Shown: positions 10,186 through 20,081, counted from the stretch's first letter. The stretch: 64,000 bases of DNA from an uncultured Dysgonomonas sp. (GCA_937995835.1 CALKIV010000044.1:1-64000); one strand, 5' to 3'. Notes: a model not told the origin generated them from the letters alone. Program-made: numbers and translations.

Positions 10186-10968
10186 GAATTAACTAAATAT
10201 ATTCTAAAATTAGATCAAGTTAACATAGGTGATTGAGAGGTCATTAATTGAAGTTTCTCATTATCAGAGGTGTGCTTTATTTAGTTGTTTGGTAAACAAT
10301 ATTAGTATTGTCAATAAATATAAAATCATCTACATTTATTTTAGACGATTTTGTTAATGATAATAGTAAGGCTATGAATTTCAATTATTCTATTGTGTTC
10401 TCCTAGATTGCGATAGTTATCTTCATAAATAGGTATATCTGTTAGAGATGAAGTTCAAAGCTGGCTTGTCTAGTAAACGCATGAAGAAGTTCTGTAAATT
10501 CGTAGCATCGATAAAATTAATCATGACAAACGACCGATTATCAGTGCGTAGCAGTTTATCAGTCCCTTTACATGAATAATCAACACTAAGATCTATTATT
10601 GAAAAAGATAATTAGCAAGTCTACTTCTACTCTTATAAAAAACAAAATTGTAAGACTTTGATAAAACAATGAATTACACTTCGTAATTAAAATATTTTAA
10701 GAAGAAATGTATTCATAAACTCCTCAATATATTTTAATGATTATTAGTGTGTTTGAGTCAATTACTTTACCATGAATAATACATTACTAAGCATAAGAGA
10801 CATCTTTCATATAAACAATCATCCCTCTGCACCGATATGATATCAATAGTATCTATTTAGAATAGAAAAAAACGAAAGTAAAAAAATTTAAAATGACTCC
10901 TTGATATGTTAGTTTTAATTTAAAATTTTGTAAATTCATGGCGTTATTCCAAAATCTATAAGACCTGT
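10186..10968. other. Long AT-rich spacer between the divergent protease operon and the mannan PUL
   Basis: This stretch separates two divergently transcribed operons and carries no confident gene. A 62-codon stop-free frame on the minus strand (10423-10611) is listed separately. A promoter for the ECF sigma gene should lie near the right end, but I see only a poor match to the -7 consensus before 10969. No repeats, tRNA or transposase fragments were recognised. Confidence 0.5.
10423..10611 (-). other. Possible gene remnant in the spacer
   Basis: On the minus strand a frame of 62 codons without a stop lies in an AT-rich region where stops are frequent. Its translation has ordinary protein composition, with segments such as SFVMINFIDATNLQNFF and LLDKPALNFI before the stop. 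There is no ATG near its left end; the only internal ATG would give about 30 residues. I do not recognise the family. It may be the decayed C-terminal part of a small protein, or chance. Confidence 0.2.
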
Positions 10969-11526
10969 ATGCTAGAATTGAAAGTTTTTAATGCAGTTTT
11001 TAGTAAATACTACAATCCATTCTTGAAGTTTGCGAACTCCTATGTTAGAGACGAAGCAATAGCTGAAGAAATTGTTGCAGAGTCTTTTACCCTACTTTGG
11101 GAAAATAGGGAATCCATTTCAGCTGATACAAATTTACCTGCATATCTTCTGACAATAATCAAAAATCTAAGTTTAAATCATCTAAAACGTCTTTCCCTCA
11201 GACGTAATATTACTGACACAATTCAACAAGTCTATGAATGGGATCTTGCAATGCGAATAAATAGCATTGAAGCCTGCGATCCTTCTTTTTTATTTCCAGA
11301 AGAGATAAAGACTATGGTTGGTAAAGCAATTGAGAAATTGCCTTCAAAAACACGTGAGGTTTTTATCCTAAGCAGAATAAAATCTAAAAACCACAAAGAA
11401 ATAGCTGAAAAATTAAAAATAACTACAAAGGGTGTAGAATATCATATAACAAAGGCTATCAGTACATTAAAGATTGAGCTAAAGGATTATTTGCTAGCTT
11501 TTCTTTTCTTTTTGTTTTTTTTTTGA
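10969..11526 (+). CDS. ECF-type RNA polymerase sigma factor
   Basis: This is a 185-residue sigma-70 family factor of the extracytoplasmic type. Region 2 lies in the first 80 residues (YYNPFLKFANSYVRDEAIAEEIV, FTLLWENR) and region 4 near 115-170 (LPSKTREVFILSR, HKEIAEKL, TTKGVEYHITKA helix-turn-helix). The FecR-type anti-sigma gene follows 96 nt downstream, and the next SusC has an STN domain. This is the standard three-part trans-envelope switch: substrate on SusC, signal through FecR, release of sigma, PUL transcription. The protein ends in an unusual stretch of Leu and Phe (LLAFLFFLFFF) encoded by a T-rich tract. Confidence 0.93.
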   Translation: MLELKVFNAVFSKYYNPFLKFANSYVRDEAIAEEIVAESFTLLWENRESISADTNLPAYLLTIIKNLSLNHLKRLSLRRNITDTIQQVYEWDLAMRINSIEACDPSFLFPEEIKTMVGKAIEKLPSKTREVFILSRIKSKNHKEIAEKLKITTKGVEYHITKAISTLKIELKDYLLAFLFFLFFF

Positions 11527-11622
11527 AAATTATTCTGTATTTCCACTAGGGATGATGCTTCTTCAATTGTTATTATAATAGAAGGGCACAAAATGCCCAT
11601 TGAATAAACGATACTAAATACT

Positions 11623-12576
11623 ATGATGTCATCTAAACTCCACGATTATTTTGCAGGAAATTGCACCGAAGAAGAAATGCTATCTATCAAAGAATGGGTT
11701 GAATCTTCGAATGAGAATTTACAAATCTTTCAAAAAGAAAGAGTACTGTATGATATTCTTACTCTTCATGATGACGAAATTAAAGAAAATAAAATAAAAA
11801 GGAATTTACCTGCTCGAAAAGTGTATTTATCCCTTTCAAAAATAGCTTCTGCTGTGATCGTATTACTCTTAACTTCCTATTTCTCGATGCAATTTACTCG
11901 CGAAGAGTTGAGTAATAATATACAGGAAATCAATGTGCCCGCAGGACAATATATCAATGTCAAGCTACCCGACGGATCGAATGTGTGGCTAAATGCACAA
12001 ACTAGCTTAAAATATAGTCCTGTTTTCAGTCACAATAAGCGCCATGTAGAATTAGAAGGAGAGGCTTACTTTCAAGTAAAAAATCAAAATGGGTTACCAT
12101 TTGAAGTAGAAACATCCAAGGGGATAATAAAAGTGCTAGGAACGGAATTTAATGTAAAAGCACATAGCAAGACCAATGAATTTAGTACAGCACTGATCAA
12201 TGGTTCAGTGGAAGTCAATCTCAAGGGAGAGTCTGAAAAAACATTGCTCGTTCCCGGTACGTCTGCTACTCTAAGAAAAGGAGCATTAGAAGTTGATCAA
12301 ATTCAAAATTACGACGACTTTTCGTGGAAAGAAGGTCTTATCACATTTAATGACGCAAGTTTCGATATGATCATTCGCAAGTTTGAAGAGGTTTTTGGCT
12401 ATAAAATGATCATTATCGGTTCAGAAACAAATGGACATAAATATACAGGAAAATTTAGAATTGATGATGGGGTAGACTATGCCCTACGAGTTTTAAGAAG
12501 GAGTTACTCCTTCCAACTGGAACGAGTAAATGATGGAAACACGATCTATATCAAACCAATAAGTAACCGGCAATAA
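11623..12576 (+). CDS. FecR-family anti-sigma factor
   Basis: This is a 317-residue inner-membrane anti-sigma regulator. The cytoplasmic N-terminal domain (about 1-60) would hold the sigma factor. One membrane segment lies near residues 70-87 (IASAVIVLLLTSYF). The periplasmic FecR domain follows (INVPAGQYINVKLPDGSNVWLNA, and GTEFNVKAH typical of the family), and a C-terminal DUF4974-like domain covers roughly residues 240-312. It lies between its partner sigma gene and the STN-containing SusC gene, which should contact its periplasmic part. A hairpin and 140 nt separate it from SusC, so the structural genes are probably transcribed from a separate promoter dependent on this sigma. Confidence 0.93.
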   Translation: MMSSKLHDYFAGNCTEEEMLSIKEWVESSNENLQIFQKERVLYDILTLHDDEIKENKIKRNLPARKVYLSLSKIASAVIVLLLTSYFSMQFTREELSNNIQEINVPAGQYINVKLPDGSNVWLNAQTSLKYSPVFSHNKRHVELEGEAYFQVKNQNGLPFEVETSKGIIKVLGTEFNVKAHSKTNEFSTALINGSVEVNLKGESEKTLLVPGTSATLRKGALEVDQIQNYDDFSWKEGLITFNDASFDMIIRKFEEVFGYKMIIIGSETNGHKYTGKFRIDDGVDYALRVLRRSYSFQLERVNDGNTIYIKPISNRQ

Positions 12577-12630
12577 ATCCAAATAAAAAACCTTATAAAC
12601 TAATACTTAATAGCCTATGGAAAAATAAAA

Positions 12631-12662
12631 GTGCCAATAAATGCTGCAACATCTATTGGCAC
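12631..12662 (+). terminator. Hairpin between fecR and susC (attenuator or terminator-like)
   Basis: GTGCCAATA (12631-12639) pairs perfectly with TATTGGCAC (12654-12662) across a 14-nt loop. No T run follows, so it is not a classic intrinsic terminator. It sits 55 nt past the anti-sigma stop and 54 nt before the SusC start, where the regulator unit ends and the structural PUL genes begin. Confidence 0.4.
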
Positions 12663-12716
12663 AGAGAAAATCAATACAATTCGTGAGTCGTATTAATTAA
12701 CTAACGTAGCAAATAT

Positions 12717-15700
12717 ATGAAAAACAATTCATTCCGGAGGCGTGGTACGCCTTCTTTTAACCAAATAATCAGAACCATGAGAATAGTAGTACTCCTGTTA
12801 TTTGTAGGACTTTTCTCATTGCATGCAGAGGGTTTGCATTCACAAAGTGCTAAAGTTAGCATCAATGAAGAAAATGTTCGAATTAATCAGATTATTAGTC
12901 AGATCGAAAAACAGACAGATTATCTTTTTGTCTATAATGATCAAGTAGAAACTAATAAACTGGTAACGGTATCAGCAAAAAATGTCGCAGTATCACAGAT
13001 TTTGGATCAAATATTCGAAAACAGTGATGTTCAGTATGCCATAGAGGGAAAGCATATTATTCTCTCTAAGCATGAAGGAGCCCAAACACCGCCTGTTGCA
13101 ACTTCTCAAAAAGAAATTCGTGGAGTGGTGAATGACGAGTTAGGAGACCCTGTGATCGGAGCGGCAGTGATGATTAAAAGAGGGAAAACAGGTAGCATAA
13201 CGGATACAGATGGTAAATATATGATCAAAACATCCGAGGGTGATATATTACTGTTTTCTTATTTAGGTTATAATTCACAAGAAATAAAAGTGGAAAATCA
13301 AACCACAATTAATGTAACCTTAGAACCTGACACAAAACAACTAGAAACCGTTGTTGTCACAGCTTTAGGTATTAAAAGATCAGAGAAAGCATTGAGCTAC
13401 AATGTACAGCAAATTAGTTCAGATGCAATTATCACCAACAAGGATGCAAACTTTGTGAATGCACTGAGCGGAAAGGTTGCTGGTTTGACCATTAACTCAT
13501 CATCATCAGGTGTCGGAGGTGTAACTAAAGCATCTATGCGTGGTACGAAGTCAATCACCAAGTCTTCAGATGCTCTATATGTGATAGATGGTGTGCCAAT
13601 GTTTAAGTATGCTGCTAATGACGGAGGAGGCATGGAGTTTGACTCTCAAGGAGCCTCTGACCCTGTTGCAGATATCAATCCGGAAGATATCGAATCTTTA
13701 TCTGTTCTGACTGGAGCTGCAGCAGCTGCACTTTATGGGTCTGATGCAGCCAATGGAGCCATCATCATTACCACTAAAAGGGGAAAAGAAGGGAAACTTA
13801 GCATAACTGTAAATAGTAATGTAGAGTTTAATTCTCCACTAGTAATGCCACGTTTCCAGACTCGTTATGGAACAGGAAGCAATGGTGTATTGGGTACAAG
13901 TATCGACCGCAGTTGGGGATCTAAGCTTTCCGAGGCTCAACGTTATGGGTATGATCCTGAAGACGATTATTTCCAAACAGGTGTGATTGCAACAGAAAAT
14001 GTATCTTTTTCTACAGGTACAGATAAGAACCAAACTTATGTTTCAGTAGGCGCTTTAAATTCAAAGGGAATTATTCCGAACAACAAGTATGAGCGTTATA
14101 ATTTCTCTGTTCGCAATACAACATCTTTCTTGAATGATAAAATGACGCTAGACGTTAATGCCTCGTATATTAGACAAGGAGATAGAAATATGACAAATCA
14201 GGGAACATATAATAACCCATTGGTAGGAGCTTATTTATACCCTAGAGGAAATGATTGGGCAGATGCTGAAATATATGAAGAATATAGTGCAACACGTAAA
14301 TTATATACACAACGTTGGGCTGTAGGAGACGGTGGTATGGTGATGCAAAATCCATATTGGATTAATTATCGTAATCTACGTGAAAACAAAAAAGATCGGT
14401 ATATGCTTGGAGGTAGTCTTGAATACAAAATTCTTGATTGGCTAAGTGTTTCTGGGCGTGTACGTCTTGATAATTCGAATACAAACTACACTGAGAAATT
14501 CTTTGCAACTACCAATACTCAATTGACTGAACTATCTAACCGAGGGCTTTATGGAGTCAATAAAATGGAAGATAAACAGTTGTATGCAGACTTCTTAGTA
14601 GGTATAAACAAATACTTTGGAGATGATTGGAGTCTTCAAGCTAATCTCGGAGGATCGTATAACGATTCACGCTACGATGCAATGAAAATACGTGGTCCAA
14701 TTGCTGATAGTTCAGATGCCTTTGATCCGGGTGAACAACCAGGATTGGCAAACTTCTTTGCAATTCAAAACTTGAGTAGAAAAAGTTTAAAACCGCTTCA
14801 AAATGGGTGGAGAGAACAAGTACAGTCTTTATATGCATCTGCAGAAGTAGGATATAAAAGTACTTACTACTTGACCGTAACAGGGCGTAATGATTGGCCA
14901 TCACAATTGGCAGGTCCTTTATCTAAGAATTCTTCATTTTTCTATCCATCAGTGGGGTTGTCTACAGTAGTGTCTGAATTGATACCTAATCTGAATAAAG
15001 ATTATCTGTCATTTTTGAAAATACGTGCATCTTATGCATCTGTAGGTAATGCCTTTGACAGATATATCGCTAATCCAAGATTTCCATTTGATGAAAGTTT
15101 CTGGAGATATAGTGCAATCACGGTAAAAATAATGGAAGATATGAAACCTGAACGCACAGAATCTTATGAAGTAGGGTTGAATGCTCGCTTCTTGAAAAAC
15201 TTCGAATTGGATTTCACTTTCTATAGTGCTGACACAAAAAATCAGGTATTTCCTATAGACGGAGGGGTGCAATATTCTAAAGCTTATATGCAGACCGGAG
15301 CTGTACGAAATCATGGTATAGAGTTAGCTTTGAATTACAGCAATACATGGAGAGACTTTTCATGGCATACTGGTTTCACATATAGCATGAATAAGAATAA
15401 AATATTAAGAATAGCTAAAAATGAAATCAATCCTGTAACGGGGCAACCGATCAATATTGGACATATGAATATGGGAGGTTTGGGTAGTACCCGCTTTATT
15501 CTAAAAGAAGGAGGGGATATGGGAGACGTTTATTCAATAATGGATCTTAGGAGAGATTCTAACGGCTCTATTTATATTGATGAGAACAATGCAGTACATA
15601 CAGAAAGTATTCAAGATGTTGATAAATATATCAAACTAGGAAGTGTTTCGCCAAAAGGCAACTTAGCATGGCGTAATAGCTTTGCATGGAAAAACTTTAC

Positions 15701-16145
15701 GGCAGGATTCTTGATCTCAGCTCGTCTGGGAGGTATTGTTTTCTCTCGTACACAAGCCATATTAGATAACTTTGGAGTGTCTGAAGCCTCTGCTGCAGCC
15801 CGTGATCTAGGATATATTTCGATCAATGGAGTAGATAGAGTTGATCCTGAAAGTTGGTACTCTACTATTGGTGGAGGCACAGCAGTTCCTCAATATTACA
15901 CTTATTCTGCAACAAATGTACGCTTACAAGAGGCTTCAATCGGATATAATATTCCTAGAAAATGGCTAAGCAACATTTGTGATGTAAAAGTGTCTTTAGT
16001 AGGGCGCAATCTGTGGATGATTTATAATAAAGCTCCGTTTGATCCTGAATCGGTGGCAACAACAAGTGACTTCTACAAGGGAATCGATTACTTCATCATG
16101 CCATCTTTACGTAACATTGGTTTTAACTTGAATGTTAAATTTTAA
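12717..16145 (+). CDS. SusC-family TonB-dependent transporter with STN signalling domain
   Basis: This is a 1142-residue outer-membrane importer for the glycan of this PUL. After the signal sequence an STN domain (about 45-122, starting KVSINEENVRINQIISQIE) marks a transporter that signals through an anti-sigma factor, consistent with the sigma/FecR genes just upstream. A carboxypeptidase-regulatory-like domain follows (about 134-210, IRGVVNDELGDPVIGAAV), then the plug (ETVVVTALGIKR; TGAAAAALYGSDAANG), then the barrel ending NLNVKF. The SusD gene starts 11 nt downstream. By context with GH18, GH92 and GH125 enzymes, the cargo is likely an endo-released high-mannose oligosaccharide. Confidence 0.94.
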   Translation: MKNNSFRRRGTPSFNQIIRTMRIVVLLLFVGLFSLHAEGLHSQSAKVSINEENVRINQIISQIEKQTDYLFVYNDQVETNKLVTVSAKNVAVSQILDQIFENSDVQYAIEGKHIILSKHEGAQTPPVATSQKEIRGVVNDELGDPVIGAAVMIKRGKTGSITDTDGKYMIKTSEGDILLFSYLGYNSQEIKVENQTTINVTLEPDTKQLETVVVTALGIKRSEKALSYNVQQISSDAIITNKDANFVNALSGKVAGLTINSSSSGVGGVTKASMRGTKSITKSSDALYVIDGVPMFKYAANDGGGMEFDSQGASDPVADINPEDIESLSVLTGAAAAALYGSDAANGAIIITTKRGKEGKLSITVNSNVEFNSPLVMPRFQTRYGTGSNGVLGTSIDRSWGSKLSEAQRYGYDPEDDYFQTGVIATENVSFSTGTDKNQTYVSVGALNSKGIIPNNKYERYNFSVRNTTSFLNDKMTLDVNASYIRQGDRNMTNQGTYNNPLVGAYLYPRGNDWADAEIYEEYSATRKLYTQRWAVGDGGMVMQNPYWINYRNLRENKKDRYMLGGSLEYKILDWLSVSGRVRLDNSNTNYTEKFFATTNTQLTELSNRGLYGVNKMEDKQLYADFLVGINKYFGDDWSLQANLGGSYNDSRYDAMKIRGPIADSSDAFDPGEQPGLANFFAIQNLSRKSLKPLQNGWREQVQSLYASAEVGYKSTYYLTVTGRNDWPSQLAGPLSKNSSFFYPSVGLSTVVSELIPNLNKDYLSFLKIRASYASVGNAFDRYIANPRFPFDESFWRYSAITVKIMEDMKPERTESYEVGLNARFLKNFELDFTFYSADTKNQVFPIDGGVQYSKAYMQTGAVRNHGIELALNYSNTWRDFSWHTGFTYSMNKNKILRIAKNEINPVTGQPINIGHMNMGGLGSTRFILKEGGDMGDVYSIMDLRRDSNGSIYIDENNAVHTESIQDVDKYIKLGSVSPKGNLAWRNSFAWKNFTAGFLISARLGGIVFSRTQAILDNFGVSEASAAARDLGYISINGVDRVDPESWYSTIGGGTAVPQYYTYSATNVRLQEASIGYNIPRKWLSNICDVKVSLVGRNLWMIYNKAPFDPESVATTSDFYKGIDYFIMPSLRNIGFNLNVKF

Positions 16146-16156
16146 AACTGACTATC

Positions 16157-17779
16157 ATGAAAAATATCATAAATAAGTTAACACTAGCACTACTTATTGT
16201 AGCCTCAGCATCTTGTACGGACAACTTTGACAATATAAATAGTAAACCGTATGAACCAGGAGACTTGACTGCTGATGATTATGCTTTGGGTGCAGCAATG
16301 AATAATTTGGCAGGATGTGTTGTCTCTCCTGACGTCAACACTGCTCAATTTACGGATTGTTTGCTAGGAGGTCCATTAGGGGGATATTATGCAGACTCTC
16401 AGCCTGGATGGGAAAATACAATCTCAAACTTTAATCCTAAGGATGACTGGAGTAGAGTATTTCTAAAGAGTGATAAAATCATTCCTATACTGAATGCCAA
16501 TATGCAAGAAGTGGATATTATATCCAAGAATACCAAGGATCCGATACCATTTGCCTTGGCTAGTATTATAAAAGTGGCAATTATGCATCGTGTTACTGAT
16601 ACATTTGGTCCAATCCCGTATACAAAAATGTCTCTTAGCGAAGAATTAGCGGTACCATATGATTCTCAAGAGACGGTGTACAATGCATTCTTTGACGAAT
16701 TAAACAGCGCCTTAGAAGTATTAAATGAAAATCCAAATGCCAGATTGACGCCAACCGCAGATTATGTATATAAAGGAAGCATCAAACAGTGGATAAAGTT
16801 TGCTAATTCTCTAAAACTACGTTTGGCAATGCGTATAGTGTATGCAGCCCCGGATAAGGCTAAAACAATGGCAGAAGAAGCTGTTGACCCTAAGAATGGT
16901 GGTGTGATGGAAAGCAATGCTGATAATGCAGCATGGAACTATTTTGCAAGTATTTCCAATCCAATATTTATGGCTACACGATACAATCTAGTACAAGGGA
17001 GTCAACATGCTGATGGAGAAGCTTGTAAAACAGGAGGTGATACTCATGCAGCTGCTGATATTATTTGCTACATGAATGGTTATCAAGACAATCGTCGTGA
17101 AAAATATTTCGTGAAATCAGAATGGCCAGGATCAGAGTATATAGGTCTACGTAGAGGTATCATTATACCTGATTTGGTTACTGTGGGGCATAAATATTCT
17201 GGAGTAAACATTACTCCTACATCTCCACTACCTTGGCTTAATGCAGCTGAAGTTGCTTTCTTACGTGCTGAAGGAGCTGCCGTCTTTGAATTCAAAATGG
17301 GAGGTGACGCTGAGGAGTTTTACAACCAAGGTATTCGCTTGTCATTTGCTCAATGGGGAGCAGATGGAGCTGAAGAGTATCTGATGGATGACAAAAGTAA
17401 ACCTAGCTCTTATATCGATCCTGCAGGAAAAGAAAATTATGCAGGAGCCTTGTCAGGCATAACAATCAAATGGAAAAATGGTGCAAGTAAAGAAGAAATG
17501 CAAGAACGCATCATCGTTCAAAAGTGGATTGCAAACTGGCAACTAGGGAATGAGGCATGGGCTGATTACCGTCGCACTGGATATCCTGTTATGATTCCGG
17601 CAAGCATTGCAGGAAACAAGAGCGGGGGAATCGTCGACTCAAAAAAAGGTGCTAGACGTATGCCATTTCCTCAAGATGAGTATAGCACAAACGCTAAAAA
17701 CATACAAGAGGCTGTTGCTAAGTATTTGAACGGACCAGACAATATGGCTACAGATGTATGGTGGGCTGCTAAAAAGTAA
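16157..17779 (+). CDS. SusD-like (SusD/RagB) outer-membrane glycan-binding lipoprotein
   Basis: This is a 540-residue lipoprotein with a lipobox ending at Cys20 and an acidic tail (TDNFDN) fitting surface export. The sequence belongs to the SusD-like group 2 type (LRLAMRIVYAAPDKAK helix region, then WIANWQLGNEAWADYRRTGYP near the C-terminus). It follows SusC by 11 nt and should form the lid of the SusC pore, binding the high-mannose glycan. It is about 180 nt shorter than the SusD gene at 2635 and not obviously close to it in sequence, so the two loci are not a simple duplication. Only a short gap separates it from the next gene. Confidence 0.92.
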   Translation: MKNIINKLTLALLIVASASCTDNFDNINSKPYEPGDLTADDYALGAAMNNLAGCVVSPDVNTAQFTDCLLGGPLGGYYADSQPGWENTISNFNPKDDWSRVFLKSDKIIPILNANMQEVDIISKNTKDPIPFALASIIKVAIMHRVTDTFGPIPYTKMSLSEELAVPYDSQETVYNAFFDELNSALEVLNENPNARLTPTADYVYKGSIKQWIKFANSLKLRLAMRIVYAAPDKAKTMAEEAVDPKNGGVMESNADNAAWNYFASISNPIFMATRYNLVQGSQHADGEACKTGGDTHAAADIICYMNGYQDNRREKYFVKSEWPGSEYIGLRRGIIIPDLVTVGHKYSGVNITPTSPLPWLNAAEVAFLRAEGAAVFEFKMGGDAEEFYNQGIRLSFAQWGADGAEEYLMDDKSKPSSYIDPAGKENYAGALSGITIKWKNGASKEEMQERIIVQKWIANWQLGNEAWADYRRTGYPVMIPASIAGNKSGGIVDSKKGARRMPFPQDEYSTNAKNIQEAVAKYLNGPDNMATDVWWAAKK

Positions 17780-17801
17780 TAATCACTTAAATAAAAAACA
17801 C

Positions 17802-18884
17802 ATGAAAAAGTATTTTAAATATTGTCTATTTGTAGTGATCGTTTTGCTTTCAACTTTTACTATCAGTTCATGTTCAGATTGGACAGATGTAGAAGAACTT
17901 GATCTAAATAATCCATTGATTAAAGATTTGAATGCCAAATTATATGCTGACTATTTGAAAAATCTGAGAGAATATAAATCGAAAGAGCATAACGTTGTTC
18001 TGGTTTCCTTTGAGAATACAGATCATCCTCCAGTGAAACAAGGCGAACGTTTGACAACGATTCCTGATAGCATTGATATCATTTGTCTTAATAATCCGAA
18101 AGATCTGAATGCCATCATTCAAAAGGAGATAGAGCAAATTCGTGAAGAAAAAGGTACCAAAACAGTTTATAATATAAGTTATGACGAGTTTGAGTCTACA
18201 TGGAAAGAAATGATTAAAGAAAATCCAAAACTGACAGAAAACGATGCCTTAAAGTTTATTGAAGAACAGACTGAAGCAATGTTGTCTCTCTGCTATAAGT
18301 ATAATTATGATGGTATTATTGCAGATTATACAGGACGTTCTTTAGTAAGTCTTCGTCCACAAGAATTGGCGATGTATAATGCTCGTCAGCAAAGCTTTTT
18401 TAACAAAATAATAAGCTGGAAAAGTAGTAATGAGGCAAAGATAGCTGTGTTTTATGGTAATGCTCAATACCTTGTTCCTGAGAACATGGGTATGATGAAT
18501 AGTTACGATTACATTATTCTCAAATCAGCTCTTTCGACCAATGGAGAAGATCTCAGTCTCAAAGCATACTTAGCACTTCAAGCCGGTATCGATTCGCAAG
18601 AAGGAGAAAGTGAGATCGCAAACCCGATCCCTAATGATCGCTTCATAGGTTGTGTACAATTACCTCAAGCTGATGACAAAAATCAAGTAATTGGTTACTG
18701 GAATACGCGAGTGAATGGCGAAAAAACAATTGCAGCTTATGGAGCATCGGAATGGGTTGTGGAAGAGTCTCCAAACTTTGTACGTAGTGGAATATTTATG
18801 CTAAATATTCATAGCGACTATTATCAAAAAGACACTTATAAAATAGTGCGTGATGCTATAAGTATTATGAACCCTAATAAATAA
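17802..18884 (+). CDS. GH18-like surface lipoprotein lacking the catalytic Glu (probable glycan-binding protein)
   Basis: This 360-residue lipoprotein has a lipobox Cys followed by SDWTDVEE, predicting surface display. The start at 17802 is chosen because it gives a clean lipoprotein signal; the in-frame ATG at 17754 overlaps the SusD gene. The fold appears to be GH18: segment DGIIADYTG at about residues 170-178 aligns with the DxxDxDxE catalytic strand of GH18, but the Glu is replaced by Thr177 and the second Asp by Ile. It should therefore bind rather than cleave N-glycan. In related B. thetaiotaomicron high-mannose loci a gene at this place encodes a surface glycan-binding protein. It lies between SusD and a LamG lipoprotein with short gaps on both sides. 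Confidence 0.75.
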   Translation: MKKYFKYCLFVVIVLLSTFTISSCSDWTDVEELDLNNPLIKDLNAKLYADYLKNLREYKSKEHNVVLVSFENTDHPPVKQGERLTTIPDSIDIICLNNPKDLNAIIQKEIEQIREEKGTKTVYNISYDEFESTWKEMIKENPKLTENDALKFIEEQTEAMLSLCYKYNYDGIIADYTGRSLVSLRPQELAMYNARQQSFFNKIISWKSSNEAKIAVFYGNAQYLVPENMGMMNSYDYIILKSALSTNGEDLSLKAYLALQAGIDSQEGESEIANPIPNDRFIGCVQLPQADDKNQVIGYWNTRVNGEKTIAAYGASEWVVEESPNFVRSGIFMLNIHSDYYQKDTYKIVRDAISIMNPNK

Positions 18885-18893
18885 AGTAAGAAT

Positions 18894-20051
18894 ATGAAAC
18901 AATATAAATATATATTCACATTATTGATAGCCTTTGCTATACTTTTCAATGGGTGTAAGGATGCAGATATCGAGAATGAACACCATTTCGACAACAGTCT
19001 ATATGTGACTACAAAAGTCGTTACAGATGATTTGTTAATCAAACCTGAAATAACATCTGCATCGCGAGAAATCACTTATCGGATTGCGCAACCTGCATCC
19101 AATGATGTTGTTATCGAATTCGAAGCTGCACCAAGTCTAACTGCTGCATACAATTTAATCTATTCAGACAATGCCACAGTTTTAGATGAAAAGTATTATT
19201 CTTTACCTACAAAGAATGCTACAATAAAAAAAGGTGATATATCTAGTGACAATATCGTCATCAGCTTTGAGAATACAAACGAACTAGATAATGCTAAACG
19301 GTACGTGTTACCTATAACAATAATAGATGCAAGTAATATCGAAGTATTAGATAGCAAACGTACTGTCTATTTTATATTCAAAGGTGCTGCACTAATTAAT
19401 GTTGTAGCAGATATTAGTGAAATGTATTTTCCTATCAACTGGAAAAGCGATGTAAGTAATATGTCAGTAATCACGGTTGAGGCTTTAGTACGTAGTTCCG
19501 ATTGGGTAGCAGGTCGTTCTAATGCATTAAGTTCTATCTTCGGTATTGAGGGTACATTCCTTGTTCGTGTTGGAGATGGAGACCGTCCTCGAGATCAGGT
19601 GCAAGTAGTTGCTCCCGGAGGAAATTTCCCGGGTCCTAATCTTGTCAGTGGACTACCTGTAAATGAGTGGGTACATATAGCAATCGTATATGACTCTACA
19701 ACCAAAGAACGACTGTATTATAAAAATGGAGAATTGGTTTACAGCGATACGTCTGCAGGTGGAGCTCTTTCTTTAAGAAGTAGCTGCTACATCGGTCACT
19801 CATGGGATGACACCCGTTGGCTTCCTGGTGAAATTTCTGAATTACGTATTTGGAATATAGCTCGTACAGCAGAAGAGATAGCCAATAATCCTTATGGTAT
19901 AAATCCCAAAGTAGAAGGACTTGTTGCTTATTGGAAATTTAATGAAGGTGGTGGAGGAGATATTAAAGACTATACTGAAAATGGAAATGATATTTCAGCA
20001 GTGGGTGGTACTCCTACCTGGGTGGATGTTGAACTTCCCCCAGTTCAGTAA
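18894..20051 (+). CDS. DUF1735 plus LamG-like surface lipoprotein
   Basis: This 385-residue protein has a lipobox (LFNGC) followed by KDADIENE. The N-terminal part (about 30-165) resembles the DUF1735 Ig-like domain common in Bacteroidota surface glycan-binding proteins (ISFENTNELDNAKRYVLPITI). The C-terminal part (about 185-375) is a concanavalin A-like/LamG jelly roll, with NEWVHIAIVYDS, YKNGELVY, GEISELRIWNIARTAEEI and VEGLVAYWKFNEG typical of that fold. No catalytic motif was seen. The likely role is capture of glycan at the cell surface for the GH18 enzyme encoded next. It is part of the same operon, 9 nt after the preceding stop. Confidence 0.83.
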   Translation: MKQYKYIFTLLIAFAILFNGCKDADIENEHHFDNSLYVTTKVVTDDLLIKPEITSASREITYRIAQPASNDVVIEFEAAPSLTAAYNLIYSDNATVLDEKYYSLPTKNATIKKGDISSDNIVISFENTNELDNAKRYVLPITIIDASNIEVLDSKRTVYFIFKGAALINVVADISEMYFPINWKSDVSNMSVITVEALVRSSDWVAGRSNALSSIFGIEGTFLVRVGDGDRPRDQVQVVAPGGNFPGPNLVSGLPVNEWVHIAIVYDSTTKERLYYKNGELVYSDTSAGGALSLRSSCYIGHSWDDTRWLPGEISELRIWNIARTAEEIANNPYGINPKVEGLVAYWKFNEGGGGDIKDYTENGNDISAVGGTPTWVDVELPPVQ

Positions 20052-20081
20052 GAAAAAGTTTAACTTATTTAGAACTAGATT

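Noticed and set aside
2635..17779. Two SusC/SusD pairs as a tandem duplication
   Set aside because: Domain content (STN present or absent), SusD subtype and orientation differ, so they are unrelated loci.
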